Assembly (NCBI GenBank): GCA_900540275.1
Contig: UQFO01000010.1
Span: forward strand, 1 to 64,000
Length of the DNA: 64,000 nucleotides
Direction: 5' to 3'
Origin: an uncultured Oscillospiraceae bacterium
GTDB lineage: Bacteria > Bacillota > Clostridia > Oscillospirales > Acutalibacteraceae
In this document: positions 17,802 to 24,675 of the stretch, in pieces
How the letters are laid out: the number at the start of each line of letters is the position of its first letter
Numbering within the stretch: the first letter of the stretch is position 1
The notes under the pieces: generated by a model
The model's input: the letters and a program-made list of their open reading frames with translations, nothing else
Database searches by the model: none
What the model was told of the DNA's origin: nothing
Position numbers and translations under genes: made by a program

Positions 17802-18650
17802 TTGTCTGCGGATTTACATTGTCATACAAGAATATCTGACGGCTCGGTCGGAATAGACGAGCTGGTTGCGATAGCCAAGCGTAAGGGCCTTCATACGATT
17901 GCGGTGACCGACCACGACACCTTCGCCGGTGCTACGCGTGCAAAAATTATTGGTGAGCGCCATGGGGTGGAGGTCATTCTCGGCGCGGAAATTTCCGCAT
18001 GGGATTATAAACGCGGAAGGCTCGTGCATATATTATGTTATCTCTGTGAACATCCCGCACGGCTCGAGGGCCTTTTAAACAAAACACTCGAAAACCGCCG
18101 GAAGGCCGTTACGCTTTCGCTGCAGAAAATTATGCGGATGTATCCCATTACGCCCGAGATGGTCGCGAAACGCGCTCAGGGCAGCACAACTATTTATAAA
18201 CAGCATATTATGCAGGCGCTCGTTGACGCGGGCTATGCGGATAAAATTTTTGGCGCGCTTTACCAGAAGCTCTTTAACAGCAGGATAGGGATTGCAAGGA
18301 CGCAAATCGATTATCCTGACGTATTCAAAGTATTGGATTTAATTCATGAGGCCGGTGGCGTTGCGGTGCTCGCCCATCCCGCGGTGTATGATTCCTATGA
18401 ACTCCTTTTAGAGCTTGCGCAGAAGGGGCTCGACGGAGTGGAATGCTTTTATCCGAGGGCAAGAGAGGACGACCCGGAAGTGCTCCCCAAAATAGCGAAG
18501 GAATATGATTTGGTAATGACCGGCGGAACGGATTTTCACGGGGCCTGTTCCAGTACTGTAAATCCCTTGGGTACCTGCCTGACGCCGGACGACCAGCTTT
18601 TAAAGCTGAAACGAAGAAAGCAGATTCTGCAAAAAGCAAAGGCGGTGTAA
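17802..18650 (+). CDS. PHP-domain phosphoesterase (YciV/RNase AM-like)
   Basis: About 282 aa from TTG 17802; GGGGGAGGA at 17786-17794 is ideally placed and no ATG or GTG fits. PHP metal-binding motifs are complete: DLHCHTRISDG (two His), TDHDTF, a Glu in GAEIS, HAGGVAVLAHPA-type (EAGGVAVLAHPA here), and TGGTDFHG near the C-terminus. The arrangement fits the YciV family, which includes 3',5'-nucleotide bisphosphatase and 5'-3' exonuclease trimming of rRNA. Exact substrate not decidable. The TSCPD gene follows 3 bp later. Confidence 0.87.
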   Translation: MSADLHCHTRISDGSVGIDELVAIAKRKGLHTIAVTDHDTFAGATRAKIIGERHGVEVILGAEISAWDYKRGRLVHILCYLCEHPARLEGLLNKTLENRRKAVTLSLQKIMRMYPITPEMVAKRAQGSTTIYKQHIMQALVDAGYADKIFGALYQKLFNSRIGIARTQIDYPDVFKVLDLIHEAGGVAVLAHPAVYDSYELLLELAQKGLDGVECFYPRAREDDPEVLPKIAKEYDLVMTGGTDFHGACSSTVNPLGTCLTPDDQLLKLKRRKQILQKAKAV

Positions 18651-18653
18651 GTA

Positions 18654-18926
18654 ATGAGAACGACATACCGTACAAGGGGAACCTGCTCAAGGCAAATTGA
18701 AATAGAGCTTGACGGGACAAAGATTGTATCGGTTCGTTTTGACGGTGGCTGTAACGGCAACGGAAAGGGAATCGGGGCGCTTGTAAAGGGAATGGATGCC
18801 AAAGATGTAATCGAACGCTGTAAGGGCATACGCTGCGGTATGAAGGGGACGTCCTGTCCCGATCAGCTGGCGCTTGCCCTTGAAGAGATTTTAAGTGAAA
18901 CAAGTGAAGCTGTAAAAGAAAATTAA
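18654..18926 (+). CDS. TSCPD-domain protein (TIGR03905 type)
   Basis: 90 aa. The TSCPD domain occurs at the end of some ribonucleotide reductases and as a free small protein of unknown role. Conserved Cys-rich pattern: GTCSRQI, FDGGCNGNGKGI, IRCGMKGTSCPDQLA (giving the domain name). Four or more conserved cysteines suggest metal binding. Follows the PHP gene closely, likely one transcript. Confidence 0.85.
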   Translation: MRTTYRTRGTCSRQIEIELDGTKIVSVRFDGGCNGNGKGIGALVKGMDAKDVIERCKGIRCGMKGTSCPDQLALALEEILSETSEAVKEN

Positions 18927-18939
18927 AGCGAAATTTTTC

Positions 18940-18968
18940 TTGACAACGGCAGAACGCTTTGCTATAAT
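18940..18968 (+). promoter_or_regulatory. Promoter of tRNA-Leu
   Basis: TTGACA at 18940-18945 and TATAAT at 18963-18968, spacer 17 bp; consensus in both boxes. Confidence 0.92.
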
Positions 18969-18987
18969 ATAACACGCTGACTGAAAT

Positions 18988-19072
18988 GCGAGTGTGCTGG
19001 AACTGGCAGACAGGCACGTTTGAGGGGCGTGTGTTTCATGACGTACGGGTTCAAGTCCCGTCACTCGCACCA
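18988..19072 (+). tRNA. tRNA-Leu (anticodon GAG)
   Basis: 85 nt including encoded CCA, with a long variable arm as expected for class II tRNA. Acceptor arms GCGAGTG/CACTCGC pair. The anticodon arm CACGT/GCGTG closes loop TTGAGGG, giving GAG (reads CUC/CUU). T-arm ACGGGTTCAAGTCCCGT is perfect. Confidence 0.95.
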
Positions 19073-19074
19073 AG

Positions 19075-19110
19075 ATGGGTTGACAAAAAGATGTCAGCCC
19101 ATTTTTCTTT
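19075..19110 (+). terminator. Terminator of tRNA-Leu
   Basis: Stem ATGGG-TTGACA / TGTCA-GCCCAT followed by TTTTTCTTTT, two bases past the CCA end. Confidence 0.9.
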
Positions 19111-19221
19111 TATTTATGCCAATTTCAGGCTTTTTGCAGCGAATTTCATAATTTGATTTCCTGTGTTTCTGGGTAAAATGCTGTTGCGGACATTTTTTTC
19201 GCAGCACAAACATAAACCAGC

Positions 19222-19261
19222 ATAATCCGAACCTTTTCCGTTAGGAAAAGGTTCGGATTAT
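19222..19261. repeat. Perfect 18-bp inverted repeat with 4-base loop
   Basis: ATAATCCGAACCTTTTCC pairs perfectly with its complement at 19244-19261 around GTTA, then TTGTTTGTTTT follows. It can act as a terminator on the plus strand, but the tRNA-Leu already has one 110 bp upstream, so it may end an unseen small RNA. Confidence 0.75.
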
Positions 19262-19480
19262 TTGTTTGTTTTCTTTGGCCGGCCATTTACTTCTGCAACA
19301 GGGAAGCGCAGGCCAATCTCCAAACCACAGTTGCCGAGAAAAAAGAAAACAGCGATATAACTAAGAGGACGGCGCAATCAATCACCATAATATTGCCGTA
19401 TAATTCGTGATTTCTCAAATTAACGGCTGCAATACCGCGGTGTCATTCACATTATATTTAAACACAGATTCATACCAATC

Positions 19481-19513
19481 AAGGCCGCTTTGACACAGCG
19501 GCCTTTTATTTTT
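19481..19513 (+). terminator. Isolated intrinsic terminator
   Basis: Stem AAGGCCGCT/AGCGGCCTT with a 7-base loop and TTATTTTT tail. No coding region ends nearby; it may terminate a small RNA or an aborted leader. Confidence 0.75.
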
Positions 19514-19882
19514 GCTTAATATTTTTGCTGAGACTAAAAATAAATGAGCGTAATAAGATAAATAAACTAAGATTAATCTTGATAATATAAATTTTACAAT
19601 TCAGTAATAAATATAATATAGATTATACTTATAAATAGAAGTAAAATATCGAAAAACAGTTGATTTAAAGTTATTTTAATATTATAATTTGTTTATAAAA
19701 TAAATTATATTTTAAAAATATAATTTTTTAAGCGAATAAATTTGTTTTAGTGTTTTGATGACGGAGTCATTCAAAATAAAAAAAGTTTTTCACAAAAAAG
19801 GCGTTGTGAAAAAGACGGAAAGGGGGAAGGGCTTGCCCGAAGCCTTAACACCATTATTTCAAATGAAAGAGGAGAAGGATTT

Positions 19883-20626
19883 ATGAAACAGAAAAAGATG
19901 TTGGCATTTTCGTTGGTACTGGCCTTATTGGCGAGCTTGTTCGTCGTAGCGCCTGCGAGCGCTGTAACACAGCAGGTCAGCCTGCTTTACGCAAAGCCAT
20001 ATTACGAGGGGATGGCAGTCGGCGCAGAGGGTTATGTTGAGGTGGAGAACCTGAGCCCGAATAAGGTTGTAACGATTCACTACTCGGCAGACGGCGTTAC
20101 CTGGAAGGATACGCAGGCAGAATACTTCAAAGCCACACAGGGCAACTACGAAGCATGGAAATTCAGAACAGACTCTTTCTCCGTTGGTATGAGAGGCAGC
20201 GCAACTGTTCAGTTTGCCATCAAATACGAAGTGAACGGCAACACCTATTGGGATAATAACAACGGCGCAAATTACACGGTAAAAGCCGGGTACGGCGTCA
20301 GCTCGCAGTACGACTTCGGCAGCACAGCCGTTGCAATGTGGTATCAGTCAAATGTAGTCGATGAAAAGGTTAACATTTATGCGCAGCTTAAGAGCCTTGC
20401 ATATGACAAGGACGTCCGTGTACGCTATTCGACAGACAATTGGGCAACCTATGAAGAAGTACAGGGAACCTTTAACTATAGCTTCCCTGACAGCGCTATA
20501 GAGAGCTGGGTAGTGTCTGTTCCGGCAACGCAGGCGTTTGAATATGCTATTTCTTATAAAGTGAACGGTACAACCTATTGGGATAACAATTTTGGCGCTA
20601 ACTATACATTTGACCCGGCAGCCTAA
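19883..20626 (+). CDS. Secreted protein of two tandem CBM21-type starch/glycogen-binding domains
   Basis: 247 aa, start after AGGAGAAGG. Signal peptide 1-27 ending ASA. The mature protein is two CBM21-like domains (about 30-135 and 140-247). Each ends with the family hallmark YxVNGxTYWDNNxGANYT, and each has the internal motif VxxHYSxDGxxW or VRVRYSTDNWATYEE. CBM21 binds starch or glycogen through aromatic residues. There is no enzyme domain, dockerin or anchor, so it is probably a freely secreted or loosely cell-bound starch-binding protein. Standalone tandem CBM21 proteins are unusual. It closes with its own terminator, so it is probably a single-gene unit. Confidence 0.87.
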   Translation: MKQKKMLAFSLVLALLASLFVVAPASAVTQQVSLLYAKPYYEGMAVGAEGYVEVENLSPNKVVTIHYSADGVTWKDTQAEYFKATQGNYEAWKFRTDSFSVGMRGSATVQFAIKYEVNGNTYWDNNNGANYTVKAGYGVSSQYDFGSTAVAMWYQSNVVDEKVNIYAQLKSLAYDKDVRVRYSTDNWATYEEVQGTFNYSFPDSAIESWVVSVPATQAFEYAISYKVNGTTYWDNNFGANYTFDPAA

Positions 20627-20687
20627 AAATTGAAGGATTGCGGTTGAATAAACCGCAGAGTAAACATATTTAACAGAAAACGCTGGG

Positions 20688-20736
20688 AAAGCCCCCGTGT
20701 AAGCAGACGCTTACGCGGGGGCTTTTAATATTTTTG
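20688..20736 (+). terminator. Terminator after the CBM21 gene
   Basis: Stem AAAGCCCCCGTGTAAGC / GCTTACGCGGGGGCTTT with AGAC loop, followed by TAATATTTTTG. Confidence 0.9.
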
Positions 20737-20846
20737 TAGTGAGTTTAGATAACAATATGCTAAATTGAACGTCCTCCGCATAGAATGGTATATGGTGGAT
20801 GCGGGAAAGCAGTGAAAATTGGAGTAAAAAAAATATTCCGGTAAAT

Positions 20847-20876
20847 TTGTTAAAAATCGGGAATGGTAACTATAAT
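20847..20876 (+). promoter_or_regulatory. Promoter of the riboswitch-controlled gene
   Basis: TTGTTA at 20847-20852 and TATAAT at 20871-20876, spacer 18 bp; lies just before the riboswitch-like leader. Confidence 0.6.
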
Positions 20877-20904
20877 AATAGTAATAAAAAATTATAAACT
20901 ATAG

Positions 20905-21036
20905 TTGAGGAGAGCTGATGGAAATCAGTGACGCAAAGCAAAGAGGCTAACATAATGCCAGTAAGCTATAATCATGCTCGTCTGGCAGCAATAGTCAAAT
21001 TTCGATTATTGCAGCTTTTTATTTGTTAATATTTTT
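20905..21036 (+). ncRNA. Cyclic-di-GMP-I (GEMM) type riboswitch with terminator
   Basis: The leader shows a hairpin CTGAT-GGAA-ATCAG with a GNRA-type loop. Next comes the family core GTGACGCAAAGC, AAAGAGGCTAA, and an ATGCCAG...CTGGCAGC arm. This order matches class I c-di-GMP riboswitches, whose most conserved block is GACGCAAAGC followed by GGYCUAA. A terminator-like stem (CAATAGTC/GATTATTG) with TTTTTATTTG follows at about 20988-21036, consistent with transcriptional control of the gene at 21051. The 5' outer strand is less typical (no clear GCAAA), so a covariance-model check is needed. A diguanylate cyclase lies at 58347. Confidence 0.65.
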
Positions 21037-21050
21037 AGAGGGAATGATTT

Positions 21051-21311
21051 ATGAAGAAGAGCTTTTGGGAATATGACCCGCAGGAGGTCGACGAAACAGT
21101 CGAATATCTGGAGGCATCTAACGCAAAGCTGGAGAAGCAGGTAAGACTGCTGAATTCCGAGCTTGAGGAGCTGCGTCTGAAAAAGAAAACCACAGTTCAT
21201 GGGCGAAGCGCTGAAGCACAGGAGTTACAAAAAACGGACAGAATGATGAAATCGGTATTGCCATCGGGGGGGGGAGAGATACACGCAATAAGTAAACAAT
21301 TAATAAAATAG
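21051..21311 (+). CDS. Small coiled-coil protein of unknown function, possibly truncated
   Basis: 86 aa; the start follows AGAGGGAATG. Residues about 12-50 form a strongly charged coiled coil (DETVEYLEASNAKLEKQVRLL). The C-terminus becomes low-complexity right after a run of nine G (21266-21274), a common frameshift site, and coding-like sequence resumes in another frame at 21332-21475. The gene may therefore be a broken version of a longer protein. It lies directly behind the c-di-GMP-like riboswitch, so expression probably answers to c-di-GMP. Family not recognised. Confidence 0.6.
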   Translation: MKKSFWEYDPQEVDETVEYLEASNAKLEKQVRLLNSELEELRLKKKTTVHGRSAEAQELQKTDRMMKSVLPSGGGEIHAISKQLIK

Positions 21312-21331
21312 GTTTGTATTGAAAGAAAGGA

Positions 21332-21475
21332 GGCGCGGACGGCTCCTATAGTAAAAGCGACGAGATGTTCCGCGAGGTGCTTAACGCGCTTGAGGGCGTT
21401 TTGGACAATAAGGCGGTCTGCATTTACAGCTTTGATGAAAAATTGTATTCGCCGCGGATAATTGCATCCTGCTGA
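21332..21475 (+). pseudogene. Coding remnant, probable 3' part of the broken gene at 21051
   Basis: A 48-codon frame reads as normal protein (segments SDEMFREVLNALEGVLDNK and CIYSFDEKLYSPRIIASC) but has no start codon at its left end and follows an in-frame TGA at 21320. An internal ATG at 21365 lacks a ribosome site. Best read as the detached C-terminal portion of the preceding gene after frameshift or deletion; the alternative is a short independent gene. Confidence 0.5.
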
Positions 21476-21506
21476 ATAGACAGGTGAAAATATTATTTAG
21501 AAAAGC

Positions 21507-21535
21507 TTGACTTTTTTATTGCGAAGCTGTATACT
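21507..21535 (+). promoter_or_regulatory. Promoter of the cold-shock gene
   Basis: TTGACT at 21507-21512 and TATACT at 21530-21535 with 17-bp spacer. The predicted leader runs about 115 bases to the start codon. Confidence 0.85.
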
Positions 21536-21564
21536 ATATAAGTATTCTAAATGTACTGATTAAT

Positions 21565-21619
21565 TGCCGTAGGTTGTAAATCGACTCCATTTTGATTTAC
21601 CGCCTGCGGTTTTTTGTTT
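21565..21619 (+). terminator. Terminator-like attenuator inside the csp leader
   Basis: GCCGTAGGTTGTAAATC pairs with GATTTACCGCCTGCGG (small mismatches), followed by TTTTTTG. It lies between the csp promoter and the csp start, so full-length mRNA requires readthrough. This resembles temperature- or structure-controlled leaders of cold-shock mRNAs. Confidence 0.7.
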
Positions 21620-21658
21620 GCATTATTTGAATAACATTTATTACAGGAGGTGCCTACT

Positions 21659-21871
21659 ATGAATAGAGGTACTGTCAAATGGTTTAACGAGAGCAAAGGA
21701 TTCGGTTTTATCACCAACGACGACGGAGGCGAAGATGTATTCGTGCATTTTTCCGCAATCGTTGGGGAAGGCTTTAAAAACCTGGCTGAGGGCCAGCATG
21801 TAACGTTCGACACGGAGCAAGACCCCAAAAACAGCAGTAAGCTTCGCGCTGTCAACGTATGCGCTGCCTGA
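21659..21871 (+). CDS. csp: Cold-shock protein, CspA family
   Basis: 70 aa. Single cold-shock domain (OB fold) that binds single-stranded RNA and DNA. RNP1 motif KGFGFIT and RNP2 motif DVFVHFSAI are intact, and the N-terminus GTVKWFN is standard. CAGGAGG at 21644-21650 places the start at 21659 rather than the upstream in-frame GTG. Several csp paralogues are usual per genome. Confidence 0.95.
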   Translation: MNRGTVKWFNESKGFGFITNDDGGEDVFVHFSAIVGEGFKNLAEGQHVTFDTEQDPKNSSKLRAVNVCAA

Positions 21872-21892
21872 GCATAACCAGCTTAACAGAGA

Positions 21893-21924
21893 GGCCGCCC
21901 TTGGAAACAGGGGCGGTTTTTTTC
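21893..21924 (+). terminator. Terminator of csp
   Basis: Stem GCCGCCC/GGGGCGG with a 9-base loop and a run of seven T. Confidence 0.9.
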
Positions 21925-22068
21925 GTTTGTGCGTTTAAATATATGGATTTTATGAACTTTAGATGCTTTTCAGCGTTTTGTTTTACGACCATTCTGATTG
22001 TTTTTAAAAGTAATTAACTTTTTGCATTTTTCCTACTGTTTTTATTTTGAATGCTATGATATAATTTC

Positions 22069-22085
22069 AGTGAAAAAATTTCACA
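22069..22085. promoter_or_regulatory. One-mismatch copy of the TGTGA-N7-TCACA palindrome
   Basis: AGTGAAAAAATTTCACA differs from the recurrent pattern only at its first base. It lies immediately after a TATAAT box (22060-22065) and 30 bp before the HNH gene, where a bound repressor would block initiation. Confidence 0.4.
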
Positions 22086-22114
22086 AGTTACGGTCGAAAG
22101 AATGGAGGATACAT

Positions 22115-22957
22115 ATGCCTTTTTCGCTATCGTTAAAACCAAATCAGACTATCTCAAATAAGGAAATGCAAGAAATATTTGGTTGTGGTAACATGGGTGG
22201 GATGCGAAAATCTAATCTCACTAATTCACTTGTTTTAATATCTGACTACACGAAAAATCTTTATGAGGATAGATGGATAGAAAACACTCTACATTATACT
22301 GGTATGGGAAAGAGAGGAGATCAAACTCTTTGTAGTCAAAATAAAACTCTATATTATTCAAACGAAAATGGAGTATTAATATATCTTTTTGAAGTGTTTG
22401 AGTCTAAAAGATATACTTTCCGTGGAAGAGTATGTCTTTCTGGTGCACCTTATCAAGAAGAACAACCAGACGAAAAAGGGGAAAATCGAAAGGTCTGGAT
22501 GTTCCCGCTTAAGCTTATAAATTCTACTGAAATTGATGAACAATATATTCTTAAGAATATAAAACATAAAAAGAGATATATACGTAGATTAAGTGATGAT
22601 AAGCTTAGGGAAATGGCAATACATTCTCAATGTATGCAACCTTCGAAGCGACGAGTCACAACAATTCGGTATATTAGCAGCGAGTATATCTCTGAATATG
22701 TGAAACGACGCGCGCAAGGTATTTGCGAGCTTTGTAGAAAGCCTGCACCCTTTCATGATTTAGACGGTAGACCATATCTCGAAAGTTATCGAATTAAAAA
22801 GCTTTCAGATGGTGGACCAGACACCATAAAAAATACGGCCGCTTTATGCCCGAATTGTAGAGTGAAATTACAATTGCTAGGGTTACCTGAGGATATAGAG
22901 AGAGTCAAGGCAAGGATACAAGAATATGGGGAAATAAATAGTTTTCAAGAATTATAA
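22115..22957 (+). CDS. ScoMcrA-like SRA/sulfur-binding domain fused to a degenerate HNH domain
   Basis: 280 aa; ATG after TGGAGG. Residues about 10-150 resemble the modified-base-binding module of ScoMcrA-type (type IV) restriction enzymes: GGMRKS, LVLISDYTKNLYEDRW, LHYTGMGKRGDQ, QNKTLYYS, VYLFEVF-like (LIYLFEVFES), and VWMFPLKL. Residues about 205-265 form an HNH-type zinc module with two CxxC pairs (CELC, CPNC) and the central Asn (KNTAALCPNC). The expected His pair is replaced (ESYRIKKL), and no His follows the second CxxC (CRVKLQ), so nuclease activity is doubtful. The gene is AT-richer than its neighbours, suggesting transfer. No methylase or dnd genes nearby. Confidence 0.78.
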   Translation: MPFSLSLKPNQTISNKEMQEIFGCGNMGGMRKSNLTNSLVLISDYTKNLYEDRWIENTLHYTGMGKRGDQTLCSQNKTLYYSNENGVLIYLFEVFESKRYTFRGRVCLSGAPYQEEQPDEKGENRKVWMFPLKLINSTEIDEQYILKNIKHKKRYIRRLSDDKLREMAIHSQCMQPSKRRVTTIRYISSEYISEYVKRRAQGICELCRKPAPFHDLDGRPYLESYRIKKLSDGGPDTIKNTAALCPNCRVKLQLLGLPEDIERVKARIQEYGEINSFQEL

Positions 22958-22970
22958 AACATTTGAGTAT

Positions 22971-23003
22971 AAAGAGGAATCGTTTTGCGATTTCCTCTTT
23001 TTT
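22971..23003 (+). terminator. Terminator after the HNH gene
   Basis: AAAGAGGAATCG / CGATTTCCTCTTT with TTTTG loop, then TTT. Confidence 0.88.
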
Positions 23004-23379
23004 AATGAACAAAATTGCATGCAGTTTAGTCCATGCTTTAATCCTATGAGCGCAGGAAGCTGTCATTAACTATTCATAAAAGCACATTATTTTAATAAGA
23101 TACAACGGTGTAAATCAGGTGAGTTACAAAGAAAATGGCATAAGAGATTTATTCTGAAACTAATACGTTTGCTGCCGCCTAAAATATGCCCTCAATGCGG
23201 GCGTGCCTGCTTGCTGTTTTTATTCGTGCCGCTAATTTGGATTAAGGCTGTTTTTCGCTTTTATATTCCGGATAATTGTGGTATACTAATCTACAAACAT
23301 TATTTTCCTATGCGCTCCCTTCCATGGGAGCCGCCTTACCGTTTGCTATAAAATTTTCCTTATGAAAGGAACGTGTCAA
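23004..23379. other. Intergenic stretch before yfmF, no gene seen
   Basis: About 375 bp with no frame I believe. A TATACT box at 23282-23287 may be the -10 of the yfmF promoter; its -35 is weak. The start of yfmF follows at 23380. Confidence 0.5.
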
Positions 23380-24675
23380 ATGAATGCTGTAAACAGACAG
23401 GAGCTTGCGCCCGGCGTTTATTTCAGCAGCGTCGATGACGGCCGTTTTAAAACGGGCCGCATCAGCGTGACCATGCTGGTTCCGCTGAAAAAGGAGACGG
23501 CGGCCAGAAACGCCCTGCTCCCACAGGTGCTCACACGCTCATGCAAAAAATACCCCGATTTTATAAGTCTCAACAAGCGGCTTAACAGCCTTTATGGGGC
23601 GTCAGTCATGGGCTATTGCCGGAAGTTCGGAGAATCCCAGGCGCTCACGCTTTCCATCGCAGGGCTCGACGACCGGTTTACCATCGACAAGGAACAGGTT
23701 TCCGCAGAGCTTACCGGGCTTTTATGCGCAATGCTCTTTGAGCCGAAGCTCGAAGACGGCACATTCTGCAAGCAGGACGTGGAGCAGGAGCGCAGGCAGC
23801 TGCTTGACGCAATCGACGCGGAATACAATGAAAAACGCGTCTACGCCGTTAACCGCTGTACTGAAATTATGTGCAGAAACGAAGCATTCGGTATCCGCCG
23901 CTACGGCTCGCGCGAAGCGGTGGAAAAGCTTTCCGAAAGGGATGTGTACAGTGCTTGGGAGGACGTTCTTAAAACAGCACGCGTCGAAGTGATGATGATA
24001 GGCGCTTCCGATAAAACGGCTGCGGCCGATACCTTCCGCAGGGCGTTTGAAAAGGTTTCACGCCGCCCTGCGGAAATTAAAACAGAGGTCGTGCGCAGCG
24101 CAGGGGATATTACGCGCGAGGCAGAGGCGCTTGATGTCGCCCAGTCGAAGCTCGTCATGGCGTTTCGCACGGGAATCGCGGAGCCGGACGACGGCGTTAT
24201 GGCACAGCGCTTGATGAGTGCGGTGCTCGGAGGTACGCCAAATTCGAAGTTCTTTGTGAACGTCAGGGAAAAGTACAGCCTGTGCTATTACTGCGCGGCG
24301 CGCTATGACCGCAATAAAGGTATCCTTATGGTAGACAGCGGCGTCGAGACGCAGAACATCGAAAAGGCGGAAAAAGAAATTTTAAACCAAATCCATGCGC
24401 TGCAAAACGGAGATTTATCCGACTTTGAGATGGATTCAACCAAATTGAGTATGACGAATAGCTTCAATTCTATGTCCGACACGGTCGGAGGGACAGAGGC
24501 GTGGTATATTTCGCAGCTTCTCGACAAGGAGCAGCTTACGCCGGAAGAAGCCTCAAAGCGCGTCATGAGCGTGTCGGCGCAGCAGGTAATCGACGCTGCG
24601 CGAAAGCTCACGCTCGATACCGTTTATATTCTTAAACCGAGCGGCGCTGGGGAAGAAAAGGAGGGGGCCAAATGA
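23380..24675 (+). CDS. yfmF: M16-family protein YfmF, EF-P modification-associated
   Basis: 431 aa. First of an M16 peptidase-like pair. In Bacillus subtilis, YfmF and YfmH are linked to 5-aminopentanol modification of elongation factor P. This subunit lacks the HxxEH zinc motif, as expected for the non-catalytic partner; the pair would form one chamber. C-terminal M16_C region visible (GGTPNSKFFVNVREKYSLCYYCAARYD). AAAGGA lies before the ATG at 23380, making it preferable to 23362. The stop overlaps the yfmH start by four bases. Confidence 0.87.
   Translation: MNAVNRQELAPGVYFSSVDDGRFKTGRISVTMLVPLKKETAARNALLPQVLTRSCKKYPDFISLNKRLNSLYGASVMGYCRKFGESQALTLSIAGLDDRFTIDKEQVSAELTGLLCAMLFEPKLEDGTFCKQDVEQERRQLLDAIDAEYNEKRVYAVNRCTEIMCRNEAFGIRRYGSREAVEKLSERDVYSAWEDVLKTARVEVMMIGASDKTAAADTFRRAFEKVSRRPAEIKTEVVRSAGDITREAEALDVAQSKLVMAFRTGIAEPDDGVMAQRLMSAVLGGTPNSKFFVNVREKYSLCYYCAARYDRNKGILMVDSGVETQNIEKAEKEILNQIHALQNGDLSDFEMDSTKLSMTNSFNSMSDTVGGTEAWYISQLLDKEQLTPEEASKRVMSVSAQQVIDAARKLTLDTVYILKPSGAGEEKEGAK

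Larger units (their letters stand above)
19111..19882. other. Gene-free AT-rich stretch before the CBM21 gene
   Basis: About 770 bp without a credible coding frame. It contains a perfect 18-bp inverted repeat (19222-19261) and a terminator (19481-19513). From 19505 to about 19800 it is very AT-rich. Just before the gene, TTTTTCAC at 19783 and GTGAAAAA at 19806 can pair as an RNA hairpin in the leader. No confident promoter for the CBM21 gene is visible. Confidence 0.6.

Noticed and set aside
19783..19815. Further TGTGA-type operator before the CBM21 gene
   Set aside because: Half-sites are in the opposite order (TTCACA then TGTGAA) with wider spacing, so it does not match the palindrome; better seen as an RNA hairpin.
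23169..23351. 60-codon frame before yfmF
   Set aside because: Covers the probable yfmF promoter region and lacks a ribosome site.
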